Below are positions 25,989-34,835 of a stretch of 64,000 nt of DNA, piece after piece. The translations under genes were made by a program, and so were the position numbers. This stretch comes from Tessaracoccus massiliensis (GTDB lineage: Bacteria > Actinomycetota > Actinomycetes > Propionibacteriales > Propionibacteriaceae). The notes below the pieces were generated by a model. That model was not told where the DNA came from. It saw nothing but the letters and a program-made list of their open reading frames with translations, and searched no databases. Each line of letters begins with the position of its first letter. Positions within the stretch are counted from its first letter, which is position 1. Location: assembly GCF_000826065.2 (NCBI RefSeq), contig NZ_LN623542.1:652715-716714 (forward strand), given 5' to 3'.

Positions 25989-26965
25989 CGCACACCCCTT
26001 TCCTTGCGTTCCTTCGTCACCAGCCAGTTGATCGCCGAGAAGAACATCACCACGACGAACACTCCCCAGGCGATGGAGGCGCCGTAGCCGTAGCGGTTCT
26101 CCTGGAAGGCGACCGAGTAGAAGTAGAGGACCATGGTGAGGCCGGAGTTGCCGACACCACCGGCCGACGCCGCCCCGGAGGACTGCGACGAGGTCAGCAC
26201 CTGCGCCTCGGTGAAGCTCTGCAGCGAGCCGATCGTCGACATCAACGTGATGAACAACACGATCGAACGAAGCTGCGGCAACGTGATGCGGAAGAACGTC
26301 TGCCACCCGTTGGCGCCGTCGATGGCCGCCGATTCGTACTGGGTCTTGTCGATGGCCTGCAGGCCGGCGAGGATCAGCAGCGCGTTGTAGCCGACGAACG
26401 ACCAGGTGGTCAACGCCGAGATCGCGATCTTGATGCCCCATTCGTTCTGCAGCCACGAGATGTTCTCGAACCCGAACAGGTTGACGATGGCGTTGGCCAG
26501 GCCGAACTGGCTGGAGAACAGGGAGCTGAACAAGATGCCCATCGCCACCATGGAGGTGACGTTGGGGATGAGGTAGATCACCCGGTAGGTGGTGGAGAAC
26601 CTCAGCGTCGAGTTCAACATCAAGGCGACGATGGTGGCCAGGGTGAGTGTCGGCACCGTCGCCATGATCCACAAGATGATGGTGTTGCCGAGCGACTTGT
26701 AGAAGAGGGGATCAGTAATCAGGTATCGGAAGTTCTCGATCCCGATGAACTTGATCTCGCCGAGGCCTGTCCAGTTCGTGAACGCCAACGCCATGGTGAA
26801 GACCATGGGCATGGCCCCGAACAGGAAGAAGAAGAAGAAATACGGCGAGACCGCACCATACTGGGGCAGCGATTTTTCCATCCGCTGCCAGGTCGACAAC
26901 GTGCGGTAGTTGTCGACCGGCGGGGAGATCTGGGCATCTCCCCGCCGAGCCGCCGTGGTGCTCAT
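25985..26965 (-). CDS. Glycan ABC transporter permease (MalF type)
   Basis: This 326-residue permease has its first membrane segment at YFFFFFLFGAMPMVFTMAL, and the EAA loop KTQYESAAIDGANGWQTFF contacts the ATPase. The ATG at 26965 overlaps the stop of the binding protein by 4 bp, and its stop overlaps the next gene. The upstream frame to 27025 lies inside the binding-protein gene and is ignored. No ATPase gene is nearby, so a shared one is needed. Confidence 0.92.
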   Translation of the reverse strand: MSTTAARRGDAQISPPVDNYRTLSTWQRMEKSLPQYGAVSPYFFFFFLFGAMPMVFTMALAFTNWTGLGEIKFIGIENFRYLITDPLFYKSLGNTIILWIMATVPTLTLATIVALMLNSTLRFSTTYRVIYLIPNVTSMVAMGILFSSLFSSQFGLANAIVNLFGFENISWLQNEWGIKIAISALTTWSFVGYNALLILAGLQAIDKTQYESAAIDGANGWQTFFRITLPQLRSIVLFITLMSTIGSLQSFTEAQVLTSSQSSGAASAGGVGNSGLTMVLYFYSVAFQENRYGYGASIAWGVFVVVMFFSAINWLVTKERKERGVR

Positions 26966-28284
26966 TTCACCGTCAGACCAACCTGCTGCGCGAGGCGCTT
27001 CGCGGCGGCGACGGCATCGTCCCACGCCTTGTTGGGATCCTTGTTGGAGGATTCGACGAGGTCGATCTCCGCGTAGAACGGGGCGTTGATGGTGTTCTCG
27101 TTCGGGTCCTCGTACAGGGGGCGCACCGTCTCGGCGGCGTGGCCGAAGACGTCTGCGGCCACCTGGCCACCGAGGAACTCGACGGGGCCGGCCACCTCGG
27201 GCATGTGGAACGCGTCGGGCGTGGCGGGGAAGTTGCCCTTGTCCTCGAACTCGTAGGCCTGGTTCTGCGGGTTGAGCAGGAACTTGATGACCTCGAACGA
27301 GACGGCCGGATCTGCGGCCCCCTCGGGAATGGTGAGGAAGGAGCCGCCGTTGTTGGTGGCGTCGCCGGGGTGCTCACAGACATGCCACTTGCCGGCGGTT
27401 TCGGGGGCGTCGACCATGAGGTCGGCGAGGTGCCAGGACGCGCCGAAGTCCGCGGGCAGGCGGCCCTCGTTGACGGCGGCAGCCGAGTCTGCGGTCTGGG
27501 AATCCAGCGTGGCGACGATGCCGGCCTGGAGGCCCTTGACGGCGATGTCCCACGCGGTGCGGATGTGATCCTGGTCACCGATGAAGGTGCCGGACTCGTC
27601 GATGAAGCCCTTGCCGGACTGCTTCCAGATGGTGTCGAACAGGCCGCCGGTGTTGCGGATGAGGTAGGTGTCGGGCTTGGCGGCGAGCAGCTGCTTGCCC
27701 AGCTCGAAGTACTCGTCCCAGGTGCGGATGGCGGCGGCGAGCTCTTGGGGATCCGACGGCAGGCCGGCCTCCTCGAACACGTCGAAGCGGTAGAACAAGG
27801 CGGTGGGGCCGATGTCGATCGGGATGCCCAACTGCTTGCCGTCGGTGGTGGTGGCCTGTTCCCACTTCCAGTCCAGGTAAGTGGCCTTGAGGTCCTCGGC
27901 GCCGAGGGTGTTGAGGTCCACGAAGTACTGGGCCTGGGTCTTGAAGAAGGCGATGTCTTCGCCCTTGACGCCGGTGATGTCCGGCAGACCGGTGCCGGCC
28001 GTGAAGGTGGTGGTGAGCTTCTGCTTGAAGTCGCCGCCGATGACATCCTGGCGCACCTTGTACTGGGGGAACTCGCTGGCGACGGCGTCCAGGGCCTTCT
28101 TGCCGAAGCCTTCGGGCCAGGTCCAGAGGACGAGGTTCTTAGTGTCGCCGGCCGCGGTGCCGCCGGCCTGGGGGTCACCGCCTGTGCCCGGCGCCGCCGT
28201 CGAGCAGCCCACGAGGCCGCCGAGAGCGAGGAACCCGAGCCCTGCAGCGCCACCGTGGATGAGGGATCGTCGTGAAAGGGTCAT
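26962..28284 (-). CDS. Glycan ABC transporter substrate-binding lipoprotein
   Basis: This 440-residue CUT1 binding protein has a twin-Arg signal (SRRSLIHGGAAGLG) and a lipobox ending LVGC at about residue 27. Typical features are LVLWTWPEGFGKKALDAV, GLPDITGVKGEDIAFF and a C-terminal lobe with ADPAVSFEVIKFLLNPQ. It is the first gene of the importer operon and diverges from the DeoR regulator. From the neighbouring GH38, GH125 and GH20 enzymes the ligand is probably a mannose- and HexNAc-containing oligosaccharide (inference). Confidence 0.92.
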   Translation of the reverse strand: MTLSRRSLIHGGAAGLGFLALGGLVGCSTAAPGTGGDPQAGGTAAGDTKNLVLWTWPEGFGKKALDAVASEFPQYKVRQDVIGGDFKQKLTTTFTAGTGLPDITGVKGEDIAFFKTQAQYFVDLNTLGAEDLKATYLDWKWEQATTTDGKQLGIPIDIGPTALFYRFDVFEEAGLPSDPQELAAAIRTWDEYFELGKQLLAAKPDTYLIRNTGGLFDTIWKQSGKGFIDESGTFIGDQDHIRTAWDIAVKGLQAGIVATLDSQTADSAAAVNEGRLPADFGASWHLADLMVDAPETAGKWHVCEHPGDATNNGGSFLTIPEGAADPAVSFEVIKFLLNPQNQAYEFEDKGNFPATPDAFHMPEVAGPVEFLGGQVAADVFGHAAETVRPLYEDPNENTINAPFYAEIDLVESSNKDPNKAWDDAVAAAKRLAQQVGLTVK

Positions 28285-28450
28285 GGTCGAACTCTCCTAG
28301 TTCGGTGTGGTGTGTCGCTGGGGACCCAGCCACGAGCGTTCAGATCGAGCAAGATTCGTCGCGCTTGCACACACACGCGCGATGTGCTCTCACTGAGCGT
28401 CGTTCTGGGCTCAGCGTAACAACAAAAGAGCCAGATGTGAAGAAAAATGA

Positions 28451-28478
28451 TTGACTTGATTAAGTACGAGCAATTTAG
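28451..28478 (+). promoter_or_regulatory. Candidate promoter of the DeoR-GH4-GH38 operon
   Basis: TTGACT (28451-28456) and ATTTAG (28473-28478) are separated by 16 bp in an AT-rich divergent intergenic region. ACTTGATTAAGT, a short inverted repeat, overlaps the -35 and could be the DeoR site. The remainder of 28285-28502 holds no gene. Confidence 0.45.
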
Positions 28479-28502
28479 CGGGATTTCGGGTAGCGTGGTC
28501 CT

Positions 28503-29258
28503 GTGCTGAAGACCGCCCGACACGAAGCCCTCCTGCAACTCCTCCACGCCCGTGGCCCGGTTGCAGTCACCGAGGTGTCCGAAAAGTTGGGAATCAGCCC
28601 CGCCACCGTCCGCCGCGACATCACGGAGATGGAGGAGCGGGGCCTGGTGGAACGCACCTGGGGAGGGGTACGCCTCCTCGCCGAGGACGATGACCCCTTC
28701 CAGGTGGCACTGGCCAAGCGGGGCAACGTCAAACAACGCATCGGCGAAGCCGCCGCCGAACTCATCCCCGACGGCGCCACCGTCATCCTGGACGTGGGCA
28801 CCACCGGGTACTACGTGGCACTGGCCCTCGAAGCACGCGGCGTCACCGTGCTGACCGCCTCACTGCCCACCTTCGAACACCTCCGCGCCACGAAGAAGGC
28901 CCACCTCATCATGCTGGGCGGCCAGTGGTCGGAGCAGTACCAGTGCTTCGGCGGGGTGCAGACCGTCGACGCGCTGGGCCGCCAGCACGCCGATTTCGCG
29001 TTCCTCGGCTGTTCCGGGGTGGCCGACAACGGCCGTGTGCGCGACAACTCCCAATCGCAGAGCATGGTCAAACGCGCCATCTTGTCCGCCGCGACCACCA
29101 CCTACCTGCTGGCCGATACCAGCAAGTTCCCCGGCAAGGGCAGCACCTCACCCTTCGACATCGACGACATCGACGGCCTCATCACCGACGCCGAGACCCT
29201 CGCCCCCTCCATCGTGGAGCGGGCCGCCACCCACCACACGGAGATCACGACAGTATGA
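28503..29258 (+). CDS. DeoR-family transcriptional regulator
   Basis: The 251 residues start with the DeoR HTH (RHEALLQLLHARGPVAVTEV, LGISPATVRRDITEMEERGLV). The sugar-phosphate-sensing DeoRC domain follows (VILDVGTTGYYVALALEARG, LLADTSKFPGKGS). It starts at GTG 28503. It overlaps the GH4 gene by 4 bp and is divergent from the importer, so it probably represses both until a phosphorylated sugar accumulates. That effector would fit the kinase in the locus. Confidence 0.9.
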   Translation: MLKTARHEALLQLLHARGPVAVTEVSEKLGISPATVRRDITEMEERGLVERTWGGVRLLAEDDDPFQVALAKRGNVKQRIGEAAAELIPDGATVILDVGTTGYYVALALEARGVTVLTASLPTFEHLRATKKAHLIMLGGQWSEQYQCFGGVQTVDALGRQHADFAFLGCSGVADNGRVRDNSQSQSMVKRAILSAATTTYLLADTSKFPGKGSTSPFDIDDIDGLITDAETLAPSIVERAATHHTEITTV

Positions 29259-30646
29259 AGCTCACCATTCTGGGCGGCGGCGGATTCCGCGTCCCGCTCG
29301 TCTACAAGGCCCTTCTCGCCGACGAGGCCCCCGAACGGGTGACCGAACTGCGGCTCTACGACACCGACCGCCAACGGTTGGGTGCCATCACCGCCGTCCT
29401 CGACGAGCTCGCCGCCGCGGCTGACAACCCGCCCACTATCATCAGCACCACCGACCTCACCGAGGCCCTGGCCGGCACCGACTTCGTCTTCTCCGCCATC
29501 CGCGTCGGCGGCACCAAGGGGCGGGCGCTCGACGAACAGATCGCGCTGTCCCACGACGTGATCGGCCAGGAGACCGTCGGCGCCGGCGGCATCTCGTATG
29601 CGTTGCGTGGCATCCCCGCCGTGCTCACCATCGTCGAGGCCATCAAGACTCACGCGCCGGAGGCCTACGTCATCAACTTCACCAACCCTGCCGGAGTCAT
29701 CACGGAGGTCATGCAACGCCACCTGGGCGACCGTGTCGTCGGCATCTGCGACTCCCCCGTGGGCCTGGCGCGCCGCATTGTCGACGTCCTGCGCGGCGCT
29801 GGCCTCGTCGCCGAAGACGTGCCCCCCATCACCGCCGGCAGCGACCGCATCCGCCTGCAGTACGCCGGCCTCAACCACCTCGGCTGGCTCACCGGGCTGT
29901 TCGTCGACGGCGAGGACGTCCTGCCGCGCCTGCTGGAGCGCCCCGATCTCATCGAGACCTTCGAAGAGGGCCGCCTCTTCGGCGCCGACCTCATCCAGGC
30001 CCTCCAGGCGGTGCCCAACGAATACCTCCACTACTACTACTACTCCCGCGAAGACCTCGCCGTGGACAAGGTCTCGGAGTTCACCCGCGGCCGGTTCCTC
30101 GCCGAACAGCAGAAGGCGTTCTACGAGAAACCAGCCGGCGACACACTCACCGCCTACGAACGGTGGGAACAGACCCGCCGCGAACGCGAAGTCACCTACA
30201 TGGCCACCAACCGCGAGGCAGCCGGCAGCTTCGAACGCGACGACGCCGATCTGGAAACGGGCGGCTACGACAAGGTGGCGCTGGCGATCATGCACGCCAT
30301 CGCCAACGACATCCCCGCCGAACTCATCCTCAACGTCGCCAACAACGGCGTCCTCCCGGACCTCGACGACACCGCGGTGGTGGAGATCCCCTGCCACGTC
30401 GACGGCTCCGGCGTCACCCCGCTGCCCGGCGCCGCGCTGCCGGATCACGGCCGCGGCATGGTCGTCAACGCCAAATACGTGGAGCGCCGCACCATCGACG
30501 CGGCCCTCAACCGTTCCCGCCAGGACGCACTGCTGGCCATCAGCCACCACCCCCTGGTGGATTCCTTCCACGTCGCCGAACAACTCCTCGACGACCTGGT
30601 CACCAACTTCCCCGATGACCTCGCCTACCTCAAGGAGACCCCCTGA
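29255..30646 (+). CDS. GH4 NAD+-dependent glycosidase (6-phospho-glycosidase family)
   Basis: GH4 enzymes cleave glycosides by a redox mechanism using NAD+ and a divalent metal. The 463 residues have the NAD-binding ILGGGGFRVPLV at the N-terminus, NFTNPAG near residue 141, the metal ligand Cys in GICDSP (about 165) and His in LNHLGW (about 207). The NPAG and CDSP types resemble 6-phospho-beta-glucosidases. No PTS is in the window, so a phosphorylated substrate would need the nearby PfkB kinase, or this member acts on an unphosphorylated sugar. It is coupled to DeoR (ATGA) and GH38. Confidence 0.9.
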   Translation: MKLTILGGGGFRVPLVYKALLADEAPERVTELRLYDTDRQRLGAITAVLDELAAAADNPPTIISTTDLTEALAGTDFVFSAIRVGGTKGRALDEQIALSHDVIGQETVGAGGISYALRGIPAVLTIVEAIKTHAPEAYVINFTNPAGVITEVMQRHLGDRVVGICDSPVGLARRIVDVLRGAGLVAEDVPPITAGSDRIRLQYAGLNHLGWLTGLFVDGEDVLPRLLERPDLIETFEEGRLFGADLIQALQAVPNEYLHYYYYSREDLAVDKVSEFTRGRFLAEQQKAFYEKPAGDTLTAYERWEQTRREREVTYMATNREAAGSFERDDADLETGGYDKVALAIMHAIANDIPAELILNVANNGVLPDLDDTAVVEIPCHVDGSGVTPLPGAALPDHGRGMVVNAKYVERRTIDAALNRSRQDALLAISHHPLVDSFHVAEQLLDDLVTNFPDDLAYLKETP

Positions 30647-33600
30647 TGCACGACGACCGCGAGCTCGTGGAAGAACGGATCGAAAAGCTCCGCGAGCGGG
30701 TCGCCGAACGGATCTACGCCGTCGTCGTCCCCGTCGAGGTCGCCGCCTGGCAGGTGCCGGGGGAGCCGGTGCCCTTCGCCGACGCCGCGGCCGCCGACTA
30801 CGGCCCCTTCCCCCTCGACACGTTGTGGGGCCCGGCCTGGTCGACGTGGTGGTTGAAGCTGCGCGCCCAGATTCCGGCCGAACGCCTTGCGGAACGCATC
30901 GAGTTGCGCATCGACCTCGGCTTCGTCGGAGACTGGGCCGGCAACCAGTCCGAAGGCATGGTCTACACCGCCGACGGCTGGCCCCTGAAGGCCGTCAACC
31001 CCATGAACCGCACCGTCGCGTTAACGTTCGGCGGGCTCGCGGGGGAGCGGGCGCTGGTCGGAGACGATGGCGCGGTCGACCTGTTCGTGGAGGCCGCCGC
31101 GAACCCGGACATGACCCGGCACCTGGGCCACGTCACCCACGACGGTGACACCGAGACCCGCTCCGAGCGGCCGCTGTGGCGGTTCGGCGGGGCCGACCTC
31201 GTAGTCCGTGACGACGACGTGTGGGGCCTCCACATGGATCTCGACGTCCTCGACGGGCTCATGCGGCAGCTGCCGAAGGACGCCACCTGGCGGGCCACGC
31301 TCCTGCGGGGCTTGGAGGACGCGGCCGATGTGCTCGACACCGACGGTATCGACGCCGGCGCGGCCCGCGCCCGGGGGGTGCTGGCCCCCCTCATCGCCAG
31401 TGGCGCCGCGGGCTCCGCCCAGCAGATGACCGCCGTCGGGCACGCACACATCGACACCGCCTGGCTGTGGCCCATCCGCGAGACACGCCGCAAGATCGTG
31501 CGCACCTTCAGCAACGTCGTCGCGCTCGCCGACGAATATCCCGAGTTCCGGTTCGCGAACTCCGCCCCCCAGCACCACCTGTGGATGAAGGAAGACTCCC
31601 CGGAGATCTACCAGCGGGTGCGCGCCGCGATCGAGCGCGGCCAGTGGCAGTTCGTCGGCGGCATGTGGATCGAACCCGACGCGATGATGCCCAGCGGCGA
31701 AGCCCTGGCGCGCCAGTTCACCTCCGGGATCCGGTTCATGGAAGCCGAGTTCGGGGTGACCACGAACTGCCTGTGGCTACCTGATTCGTTCGGCTACAAC
31801 GGGCAGTTGCCGCAGCTTGCCCGGCTGGCAGGCATGGACTGGTTCTTGACCCAGAAGCTTTCCTGGAACCGCACCAACAGCCTCCCGCACCACACCTTCT
31901 GGTGGGAGGGCCTGGACGGCACCCGCATCTGGACCCACTTCCCGCCGTGTGACTCCTACGACTCGATCGTCAGCGCCGAGGAGGTGCTGGGGGCGGAGCG
32001 CAACTTCAAGGAGAAGGGCCGCGCCCGGCACTCGCTGCTGCCCTACGGGTACGGTGACGGCGGTGGCGGGCCGGTGCGCGAAATGGTGGAGCGGGTCGCC
32101 CGGTTCGCTGATCTCGAAGGGGCACCGGTGGTCACCCACGGCACGCCCGCCGAGTTCGAACGCGCCGCCCGCGCCGAATACGACCCGCCGGTGTGGACCG
32201 GCGAGCTCTATCTGGAGTTCCACCGCGGCATCTTCACCTCACTCATCGAGCTCAAACAGGGCAACCGACGCAGCGAGGCCGCGCTGCAGGCCGTCGAATG
32301 GCTCTGGACGCTGGCCGCTCAGGCCGGGGCCGACTATCCGCACGCTCAGTTGGAAGAGCTGTGGCGCCGTGTGCTGGTGCTGCAGTTCCACGACATCCTG
32401 CCCGGCAGCTCCACCTCGTGGGTCAACCGCGAGGCGGTCGCCGAGTACGCCACGATCCTGGCTGAGCTGGACGACCTGTTCGCCGAGGCCTGGTCGGTGC
32501 TCAGCACCGACGGCGGGGTGAGCGTGGTCAACCCGTCGGATGTGGCGCGCACCGAGGTCGTCGAGATCGACGGCTCGCTGCAGGTGGTCTCGGTCCCGCC
32601 GCTCTCCTCCGTGGTCCCTGAGCGTGCCTCTGCGACGGAGGAGCCAGGCACGACGAAGGGCCGCGTCCAGACCACCCGCGACGGGGAGCACCTCATCCTC
32701 GCCAACGGCCTCCTCCGGGTCCAGATCGAGGCCGACGGCACCGTCGGGCAGATCACGGATCTCGAGGCAGACCGCGACGTCCTCCTTCCCGGCCGCCGCG
32801 GCAACGTCCTGCGGCTCCACCCGGACCACCCCAGCTGTTTCGACGCTTGGGAGCTCGAAGCCCAGTACACGCACTCGGTGACCGAACTCACCGACGCCGA
32901 CGCCGTCGACATCATCCTCGACGACCCGCTGCGGGCAACCGTCGAAGTCACCCGCCGCTTCGGCGACTCGACGGCGACCCAACGCATCACCCTCGACGCC
33001 GGCTCCCGGGCGGTGGACTTCGACACCACCGTCGACTGGCGGGAACGCGAGAAGCTGCTGAAGGTCTCCTTCCCCGTCGACGTGCGGGCCACCCACTGCG
33101 TCGCGGAAACCCAGTTCGGCCACATCGAGCGACCCATCGCCGTCAACACCCCGTGGGACGCGGCGCGCTTCGAGACGGTCCACCAGCGGTGGCTGCTGCT
33201 GCGCGAACCGGGCTATGGCGTCACGCTCGCCACTGACTCCGGCTACGGCCACGACGTCACCCCCGCCGGCGGCTCCGAGGCCACCCCCATTTGCGGCGTC
33301 GACGCCCGGCTCAGCCTGCTGCGCGCACCCAACTCGCCAGACCCGACGGCCGACCTGGGCGAGCACACGCTGCGCTACAGCCTCACCGTCGGCACCGGGA
33401 TCGCCGAAGCACATGCCGCCGGCGTCCGGCTCAACCAGCCGCTGCAGATCATCGACGGGGTGGCCGACGTCGCCGCGCCAGTGTCGCTGACGCCGCTGGA
33501 CGGCACCTCGCTGGCGGTGCTCGACGCGATCAAAGCGGCCTTCGACGGCTCGGGGGATCTCATCGTGCGGCTCCACGAGGCGGCCGGGGCGCGCAGCCGC

Positions 33601-33768
33601 GTGCGGCTCACCGTGCCCGAACCCGTCGCGGCCGTCACGGAGGTCAACCTCTTGGAACACGCCGTCGACGAACCCACTCAGAACCTGCCCGCCGCCGGCG
33701 CCAGCGACGTCGAACTGCGGCTGCGCCCCTTCCAGATCCTCACGCTACGAATCAGGACCACCTCATGA
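30646..33768 (+). CDS. GH38 alpha-mannosidase
   Basis: This large retaining alpha-mannosidase (1040 residues) removes terminal alpha-mannose. The Zn-binding motif GHAHIDTAWLWP is at about 265, the catalytic nucleophile Asp is in WLPDSFGYNGQLPQ (about 380), and a second metal His lies in the FHDILPGSS region. There is no signal peptide, so it works on imported glycans. It overlaps the GH4 stop by one base (TGATG) and the next gene by 4 bp. The linker around residues 655-675 is encoded by a copy of a short dispersed repeat. Confidence 0.93.
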   Translation: MHDDRELVEERIEKLRERVAERIYAVVVPVEVAAWQVPGEPVPFADAAAADYGPFPLDTLWGPAWSTWWLKLRAQIPAERLAERIELRIDLGFVGDWAGNQSEGMVYTADGWPLKAVNPMNRTVALTFGGLAGERALVGDDGAVDLFVEAAANPDMTRHLGHVTHDGDTETRSERPLWRFGGADLVVRDDDVWGLHMDLDVLDGLMRQLPKDATWRATLLRGLEDAADVLDTDGIDAGAARARGVLAPLIASGAAGSAQQMTAVGHAHIDTAWLWPIRETRRKIVRTFSNVVALADEYPEFRFANSAPQHHLWMKEDSPEIYQRVRAAIERGQWQFVGGMWIEPDAMMPSGEALARQFTSGIRFMEAEFGVTTNCLWLPDSFGYNGQLPQLARLAGMDWFLTQKLSWNRTNSLPHHTFWWEGLDGTRIWTHFPPCDSYDSIVSAEEVLGAERNFKEKGRARHSLLPYGYGDGGGGPVREMVERVARFADLEGAPVVTHGTPAEFERAARAEYDPPVWTGELYLEFHRGIFTSLIELKQGNRRSEAALQAVEWLWTLAAQAGADYPHAQLEELWRRVLVLQFHDILPGSSTSWVNREAVAEYATILAELDDLFAEAWSVLSTDGGVSVVNPSDVARTEVVEIDGSLQVVSVPPLSSVVPERASATEEPGTTKGRVQTTRDGEHLILANGLLRVQIEADGTVGQITDLEADRDVLLPGRRGNVLRLHPDHPSCFDAWELEAQYTHSVTELTDADAVDIILDDPLRATVEVTRRFGDSTATQRITLDAGSRAVDFDTTVDWREREKLLKVSFPVDVRATHCVAETQFGHIERPIAVNTPWDAARFETVHQRWLLLREPGYGVTLATDSGYGHDVTPAGGSEATPICGVDARLSLLRAPNSPDPTADLGEHTLRYSLTVGTGIAEAHAAGVRLNQPLQIIDGVADVAAPVSLTPLDGTSLAVLDAIKAAFDGSGDLIVRLHEAAGARSRVRLTVPEPVAAVTEVNLLEHAVDEPTQNLPAAGASDVELRLRPFQILTLRIRTTS
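32612..32662. repeat. Dispersed repeat inside the GH38 gene
   Basis: This 51-bp stretch, starting TGGTCCCTGAGCGTGCCTCT, matches 34783-34832 almost base for base (one difference seen, GACGGAGG versus GACGAAGG). Here it encodes an in-frame linker (VPERASATEEPGTTKGR) in the glycosidase; there it lies in intergenic DNA. Confidence 0.85.
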
Positions 33769-34766
33769 AGCTGCTTCTCATCTGCATCGACGGGGTGCGC
33801 GCCGACCTCGCCTTCCCCGAACTAATGGCCGCCAATCCGGGGTTCACGGCCCCCGATCACCCCGCCGACGCGCGGTTCAGCAGCGGCGGGGCCGACAACA
33901 CCGTCGAGGCCACCGAGACCCTGGCCCCCACCCTCGCCCGGCTGGCCCGAGGCGATGACCGCTCCGAGGGTCGCCTCATCCCGATGTGGATGACCCCGCC
34001 CACTGATTCCGGGCCTGGCTGGTCCTCGATCCTCACCGGCTCCACGCACGAGGAATGCAACGTGTGGTGGAACGAGTTCGTGGGCCACGACATGGCGCGC
34101 CGCCCAGACATCCTGTCGCGCGTGTTCTTCGCCAACCCCGCGGCGCGCACCATGGTGGCGGCGACGTGGGAGGCGTTCGTGAAGGCGCCCGGGCCGATGA
34201 TCCAGCAGCGCGTCGATCAGCAGCGCACCGGCCAGCACCAGGTGTTCCACCCGGATTTGCGCGGCGGGATCGCGGCCGCAGATGCCGCCGTCGCGCACTG
34301 GGCGACGTGGAAGTTGCTGCACGAGGGGCCCGACGCCTCCGTCGTGTACTTCGAGGGTGTCGACGCGGCGGGGCATGATCACGGCGCAGATTCGGACGAG
34401 TACCGCGCGGCGATCCGGCACGCCGATGAGCTGACCCGGCACCTGGTGAAGGCGGTCGCCGAGCGCCACGAGCAGCTGGGCGAAGAGTGGCTCGTGGCGG
34501 TGACCACCGATCACGGCCACAAGCCCGAAGGTGGCCACGGCGAGGACGAGGTGGAGGTGCGCCGCAGCTTCCTCATCACGCACCGCATCGGCGGGAAGCT
34601 GCCCGAGCCGCTGAACCGCCCCGACGTGCTGCGGTCTGAGCAGGTGATGTGGCTGCTGCTCGACGCCATCGGCGCGCAGCAGGGCCGGTGGGACGCCGAA
34701 GGCGTCGGCCGGCTGCGCGACATCACCCCGGATGGCCCCACCCGGGATCTCGCCTTCGAGTGGTGA
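33765..34766 (+). CDS. Alkaline-phosphatase-superfamily phosphodiesterase-like protein
   Basis: The 333 residues start KLLLICIDGVRADLAFPELM and have TPPTDSGPGWSSILTG with a likely Thr/Ser nucleophile. FEGVDAAGHDHG and TTDHGHKPEGGHGEDE hold Asp/His metal ligands. This is the nucleotide pyrophosphatase/phosphodiesterase group of the alkaline phosphatase superfamily. There is no signal peptide. It is coupled to GH38 by ATGA overlap. Within a glycan operon it may remove a phosphate diester or phosphoglycerol from the glycan, which is inference. Confidence 0.85.
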   Translation: MKLLLICIDGVRADLAFPELMAANPGFTAPDHPADARFSSGGADNTVEATETLAPTLARLARGDDRSEGRLIPMWMTPPTDSGPGWSSILTGSTHEECNVWWNEFVGHDMARRPDILSRVFFANPAARTMVAATWEAFVKAPGPMIQQRVDQQRTGQHQVFHPDLRGGIAAADAAVAHWATWKLLHEGPDASVVYFEGVDAAGHDHGADSDEYRAAIRHADELTRHLVKAVAERHEQLGEEWLVAVTTDHGHKPEGGHGEDEVEVRRSFLITHRIGGKLPEPLNRPDVLRSEQVMWLLLDAIGAQQGRWDAEGVGRLRDITPDGPTRDLAFEW

Positions 34767-34782
34767 CACGCTCAGGAAACGC

Positions 34783-34832
34783 TGGTCCCTGAGCGTGCCT
34801 CTGCGACGAAGGAGCCAGGCACGACGAAGGGC
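34783..34832. repeat. Dispersed repeat, intergenic copy
   Basis: This is the near-identical partner of the repeat inside GH38, located between the phosphodiesterase-like gene and the convergent kinase. A third, diverged member with CCCTGAGCG and GACGAAGGGC ends lies at 40086-40145. Confidence 0.85.
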
Positions 34833-34835
34833 CCG

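Noticed and set aside
26973-28253. A 426-codon frame rich in Ser, Pro and Arg
   Set aside because: Same strand as, but out of frame with, the binding-protein gene; the composition is a GC-rich artefact.
29102-30583. A 493-codon minus-strand open frame opposite GH4
   Set aside because: Gly/Val/Asp-rich antisense shadow of a well-supported GH4 gene.
32239-33660. A 473-codon minus-strand open frame opposite GH38
   Set aside because: Antisense shadow with no motif; GH38 is firmly supported on the plus strand.
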